From: Pseudomonadota bacterium | Lineage (GTDB): Bacteria; Pseudomonadota; Alphaproteobacteria; Azospirillales; Azospirillaceae | DNA length: 16,009 bases | Direction: 5' to 3' | Assembly: GCA_023423695.1 (NCBI GenBank) | Contig: JAFAFA010000058.1 | Span: 1 to 16,009, forward strand | Shown here: positions 13,449 through 16,009 of the stretch, piece after piece | How positions within the stretch are numbered: the stretch's first letter is position 1 | How the letters are laid out: each line of letters opens with the position of its first letter | The notes under the pieces: generated by a model | What the model was told of the DNA's origin: nothing | The model's input: only the letters and a program-made list of their open reading frames with translations | Databases searched by the model: none | Translations under genes and position numbers: made by a program

Positions 13449-14156
13449 TCAGGCGGCGGCCGGAGCCGACACGCTGGCGAGGTCGAGCTTCAGGCCCGGG
13501 CCCATGGTCGACGACAGCGAGACCTTGAGCACATACTGGCCCTTGGCGCCGGTCGGCTTGGCACGGGTGATGGCATCGACGAAGGCGCGGATGTTCTGGA
13601 CCAGCGCCTCTTCCGAGAAGCTGACCTTGCCCACGCCGGCGTGAACGATACCGGTCTTCTCCGCACGGAACTCCACCGCGCCGGCCTTGGCGGCCTTGAC
13701 GGCGCCGGCCACGTCGGGGGTCACGGTGCCCAGCTTCGGGTTCGGCATCAGGCCACGCGGGCCGAGCACCTTGCCGAGCTTGCCGACCACGCCCATCATG
13801 TCGGGCGAGGCGATGCAGCGGTCGAAGTTGATGTTGCCGGCCAGGATCTGTTCGGCGAGGTCGTCGCCGCCGACCACGTCGGCGCCGGCGGCCAGAGCCT
13901 CATCGACCTTGGCGCCACGGGCGAACACCGCCACGCGGACGGTCTTGCCGGTGCCGTTCGGCAGGTTCACGACGCCGCGGACCATCTGGTCGGCGTGGCG
14001 CGGATCGATGCCGAGATTCATCGCGATCTCGATGGTCTCGTCGAACTTGGCCTTGGCGGCACCCTTGACCAGGGTGACGGCCTGCTCGAGCGAGTAGAGG
14101 TTGTCGCGGTTAACGGTCTTGTAGGCGTCGGTCAGACGCTTGCCCAGCTTCGCCAT
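13449..14156 (-). CDS. rplA: 50S ribosomal protein L1
   Basis: L1 binds the mobile L1 stalk of 23S rRNA next to the E site and helps eject deacylated tRNA; it also represses the rplK-rplA mRNA in E. coli. The 235-residue product matches the usual length (E. coli 234). It begins MAKLGKRLTDAYKTVNRDNL and carries the conserved segment KLGKVLGPRGLMPNPKLGTV (127-146). The ATG lies 4 bp after the rplK stop. Its Shine-Dalgarno GGAGGG lies inside the last codons and stop of rplK, so translation is probably coupled. A very stable UUCG hairpin follows the stop codon. Confidence 0.99.
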   Translation of the reverse strand: MAKLGKRLTDAYKTVNRDNLYSLEQAVTLVKGAAKAKFDETIEIAMNLGIDPRHADQMVRGVVNLPNGTGKTVRVAVFARGAKVDEALAAGADVVGGDDLAEQILAGNINFDRCIASPDMMGVVGKLGKVLGPRGLMPNPKLGTVTPDVAGAVKAAKAGAVEFRAEKTGIVHAGVGKVSFSEEALVQNIRAFVDAITRAKPTGAKGQYVLKVSLSSTMGPGLKLDLASVSAPAAA

Positions 14157-14160
14157 AGGA

Positions 14161-14595
14161 TCAGCCCTCCACCACTTCGAGGCCCATCGAGCGGGCGGAA
14201 CCGGCGATCATCGTCGCGGCGGCGTCGACGTCGTGCGCGTTCAGGTCGACCATCTTCTTCTGGGCGATCTCGCGGATCTGCGAGGTCGTGACCTGGCCGA
14301 CGAAGCCGCCCTTGCCGGGGGTCGTCGAACCCTTGTCCTTGCCGGACGCCTTCTTGAGGAAGTAGCTGACCGGCGGGGTCTTGGTCACGAAGGTGAAGGT
14401 GCGGTCGCCGTAGGCGGTGATGACCACGGGAATCGGCATGCCGACTTCCAGGTCCGCCGTCTTGGCGTTGAACGCCTTGCAGAACTCCATGATGTTCAGG
14501 CCGCGCTGACCCAGCGCCGGGCCGATGGGCGGCGACGGGTTGGCCTTGCCGGCCGGGACCTGCAGCTTGATGTAACCGACGATTTTCTTCGCCAT
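14161..14595 (-). CDS. rplK: 50S ribosomal protein L11
   Basis: L11 binds the GTPase-associated centre of 23S rRNA at the stalk base; it is needed for RelA stimulation and is the thiostrepton target together with rRNA. The 144-residue product starts MAKKIVGYIKLQVPAGKANP. It carries the proline-rich PPIGPALGQRGLN (23-35) of the N-terminal domain and GQVTTSQIREIAQKK in the rRNA-binding C-terminal domain. N-terminal lysines of the AKK type are trimethylated by PrmA in E. coli. The ATG is preceded by a strong AGGAGGT. The 161-bp spacer after nusG holds a 13-bp hairpin at the place where L1 repressor sites occur upstream of rplK. Confidence 0.99.
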   Translation of the reverse strand: MAKKIVGYIKLQVPAGKANPSPPIGPALGQRGLNIMEFCKAFNAKTADLEVGMPIPVVITAYGDRTFTFVTKTPPVSYFLKKASGKDKGSTTPGKGGFVGQVTTSQIREIAQKKMVDLNAHDVDAAATMIAGSARSMGLEVVEG

Positions 14596-14698
14596 CTCAC
14601 AACCTCCTGGGACGACGCGTCACGCTCTCGACCGGTTGGCCCGGCGCGGCGTCGCGGGGTTTTGCGGTTCGGCCATGGCGAGCCTCCCGCAACAGAAT

Positions 14699-14728
14699 GG
14701 AGCCACCGATGCAAGCACCGGCAGCTCC
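14699..14728 (-). promoter_or_regulatory. 13-bp hairpin in the nusG-rplK spacer (candidate L1-responsive leader element)
   Basis: GGAGCTGCCGGTG and CATCGGTGGCTCC pair over 13 bp around a CTTG loop; three pairs are G-U, two of them in tandem. It lies 29 nt after the nusG stop and about 103 nt before the rplK ATG. No T-run follows. L1 is known to bind an rRNA-like site in the rplK leader in E. coli; this hairpin, together with GGGAGGCTCG downstream of it, is the best structural candidate here, but I cannot confirm an L1 motif. Confidence 0.4.
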
Positions 14729-14756
14729 GACACGAAAACACTTTGGAACCTTGCGC

Positions 14757-15287
14757 TCAGATCTTTTCGACCTGCGTGTATTCCAACTCGACCGGCGTGG
14801 AGCGGCCGAAGATCGAAACCGCCACCTTGAGGCGGGACTTCTCTTCGTCGACTTCCTCGACGACGCCATTGAACGAGGTGAAGGGGCCGTCGCTCACTCG
14901 AACCTGCTCGCCCACCTCGAAGGTGATCGAGGGCTTGGGGCGCTCAAAGCCTTCCTGCACCTGATGAATGATCCGTTCGGCCTCGCGCTGGGAAATCGGC
15001 TGCGGCTTGCCGCCGCCACCCAGGAAGTCCGTAACCTTCGGCGTATTCTTCACCAGCGACCAGGATTCGTCGGTCAGGTCCATCTTGACGAGGACGTAGC
15101 CGGGGAAGAACTTGCGCTCCGTATTGATCTTGGAACCCCGGCGCACTTCGACCACTTCTTCGGTCGGGACCAGGATTTCCTCGAACTTGTCTTCCAGACC
15201 CTTCTGAGCCGCCTTCTCGCGGATGGCCTGGGCGACCTTCTTTTCGAAACCCGAATAGACGTGAACGACGTACCAGCGCGCAGCCAT
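14757..15287 (-). CDS. nusG: Transcription termination/antitermination factor NusG
   Basis: NusG binds the RNA polymerase clamp, suppresses pausing, stimulates Rho and links polymerase to the leading ribosome through S10. The 176-residue product has the NGN domain (about 1-112: MAARWYVVHVYSGFEKKVAQ, then FFPGYVLVKMDL) and a C-terminal KOW domain (about 124-176: FEVGEQVRVSDGPFTSFNGVVEEVD). The ATG lies 3 bp after the secE stop. Its GGGAGG Shine-Dalgarno (15295-15300) overlaps the final secE codons, so the two are probably translationally coupled. secE-nusG pairing is conserved across bacteria. Length and domain layout are standard with no insertion between NGN and KOW. Confidence 0.99.
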   Translation of the reverse strand: MAARWYVVHVYSGFEKKVAQAIREKAAQKGLEDKFEEILVPTEEVVEVRRGSKINTERKFFPGYVLVKMDLTDESWSLVKNTPKVTDFLGGGGKPQPISQREAERIIHQVQEGFERPKPSITFEVGEQVRVSDGPFTSFNGVVEEVDEEKSRLKVAVSIFGRSTPVELEYTQVEKI

Positions 15288-15290
15288 GTC

Positions 15291-15488
15291 TTAGCCTCCC
15301 AGCCCAAGGATCAAGCGAACGGCAACCGCCAGCACCTGATCGACGACGAGGAAGAACAGGGCGGCCAGCACGACCATGACGAAGACCATGGCGGTCGTGA
15401 TGCCGGTTTCCTTGCGGGTCGGCCAGGTGACCCTGGCTACCTCGCGGCGGACCTCGCGCGCGAATTCTGCGGGATTGACTTTAGCCAT
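15291..15488 (-). CDS. secE: Preprotein translocase subunit SecE
   Basis: SecE is the small essential membrane subunit that clamps the SecY channel. The 65-residue product is the short single-span form typical of most bacteria (E. coli has three spans and 127 residues). It has the conserved amphipathic segment FAREVRREVARVTWPTRKET (9-28), followed by one hydrophobic span at about 30-60 (TTAMVFVMVVLAALFFLVVD and beyond) and the end GLGG. The ATG has only a weak Shine-Dalgarno. It lies 87 bp after the tRNA-Trp 3' end with no promoter seen between them, so a shared transcript with the tRNA is likely. Confidence 0.98.
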   Translation of the reverse strand: MAKVNPAEFAREVRREVARVTWPTRKETGITTAMVFVMVVLAALFFLVVDQVLAVAVRLILGLGG

Positions 15489-15575
15489 CGTGCGAACCGT
15501 GCGAGCTCCGAAGCGACTGTGAAGGGCGCCGCTTTTACCCTAACCGTCGTTGAGACGGCCGTTATTGGGACGGGA

Positions 15576-15651
15576 TGGCAGGAGTGGAGGGGCTCGAACC
15601 CCCAACCCCCGGTTTTGGAGACCGGTGCTCTACCAATTGAGCTACACTCCT
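15576..15651 (-). tRNA. trnW: tRNA-Trp (anticodon CCA)
   Basis: A 76-nt cloverleaf can be folded by hand. The acceptor stem AGGAGTG/CACTCCT has discriminator G and an encoded 3' CCA. The D arm is GCTC/GAGC, the anticodon stem CCGGT/ACCGG with loop CTCCAAA (anticodon CCA at 15616-15618), the variable loop has five bases, and the T arm carries TTCGAGC. It reads UGG (Trp). A tRNA-Trp gene ahead of secE-nusG is a common bacterial arrangement. A promoter lies about 38 bp upstream and secE follows 87 bp downstream; the short spacer holds only a weak 7-bp hairpin with G-U pairs (15542-15560). Confidence 0.97.
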
Positions 15652-15688
15652 ATCTCCGTCCGGCCACACCTTCCGGCGTGGGAGGCCG

Positions 15689-15718
15689 CTTAAACCATTC
15701 TTTCGGCGGCGGTGTCAA
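15689..15718 (-). promoter_or_regulatory. Sigma70-type promoter for tRNA-Trp and probably secE-nusG
   Basis: The minus strand has a consensus -35 TTGACA (15718-15713), an 18-bp spacer, and -10 TTTAAG (15694-15689) preceded by TGG, an extended -10 element. Transcription would start near 15682, about 30 nt before the mature tRNA 5' end. It lies between the tuf terminator and the tRNA, exactly where an independent promoter is needed. Confidence 0.8.
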
Positions 15719-15790
15719 GGCCTTTCGACCCGACTTTCGAAAGAACTTTCAGTTCGGCTTCGCGGAAGCCCAACCGTACTCTTTGACCAG

Positions 15791-15828
15791 ATAAAACTCC
15801 CCCGCCGAACCAAGGCCCGGCGGGGGAG
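15791..15828 (-). terminator. Intrinsic terminator of the upstream tuf gene
   Basis: The minus strand has CTCCCCCGCCG and CGGCGGGGGAG, a perfect 11-bp GC-rich stem with a 10-nt loop, followed directly by TTTTAT. It begins 14 nt after the tuf stop codon. It should end the tuf transcript before the tRNA-Trp promoter. Confidence 0.92.
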
Positions 15829-15842
15829 GCAGGCTTATAGCA

Positions 15843-16009
<167 letters not shown>

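Noticed and set aside
13251..14291. Plus-strand 346-codon frame opposite rplA
   Set aside because: Antisense to rplA and part of rplK, with a mirrored GC-rich composition.

Overview
This window is a core translation/transcription locus of a GC-rich bacterium, and every gene reads on the minus strand. Gene order and protein sequences point to an alphaproteobacterium. The RpoB, RpoC and EF-G sequences look like Rhodospirillales, most likely Azospirillum or a relative; this is judged by eye and no search was run. I see no insertion sequences, phage genes, CRISPR arrays or accessory systems, and no sign of a previously undescribed protein system. The points of interest lie in the RNA leaders and spacers between genes.

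Read in the direction of transcription (high to low coordinates), the window starts in the 3' end of one tuf gene (EF-Tu), closed by an intrinsic terminator. A sigma70-type promoter then precedes tRNA-Trp(CCA), secE and nusG. Next come rplK-rplA (L11, L1), a 309-bp spacer, rplJ-rplL (L10, L7/L12), a hairpin-rich 247-bp spacer, rpoB and rpoC (RNA polymerase beta and beta'). A GNRA-loop terminator follows rpoC. Then a second strong promoter (TTGACT, 17 bp, TAAAGT) and a roughly 180-nt structured leader open the str operon: rpsL (S12), rpsG (S7), fusA (EF-G) and the 5' end of a second tuf gene, cut by the window edge.

Together the genes supply the ribosomal L11/L1 and L10/L12 stalk regions, the elongation factors that use the L12 stalk, the decoding-site proteins S12 and S7, the catalytic core of RNA polymerase, its elongation factor NusG and the translocon subunit SecE. 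Placement of hairpins upstream of rplK, upstream of rplJ, between rplL and rpoB, and upstream of rpsL fits the feedback and attenuation control known for these operons in other bacteria. The individual structures here are inferred by eye from base pairing.

Stretches over 300 bp without a gene are 3139-3462 (rpoC terminator, str promoter, three-hairpin leader) and 13140-13448 (rplA 3' hairpin and rplJ leader).
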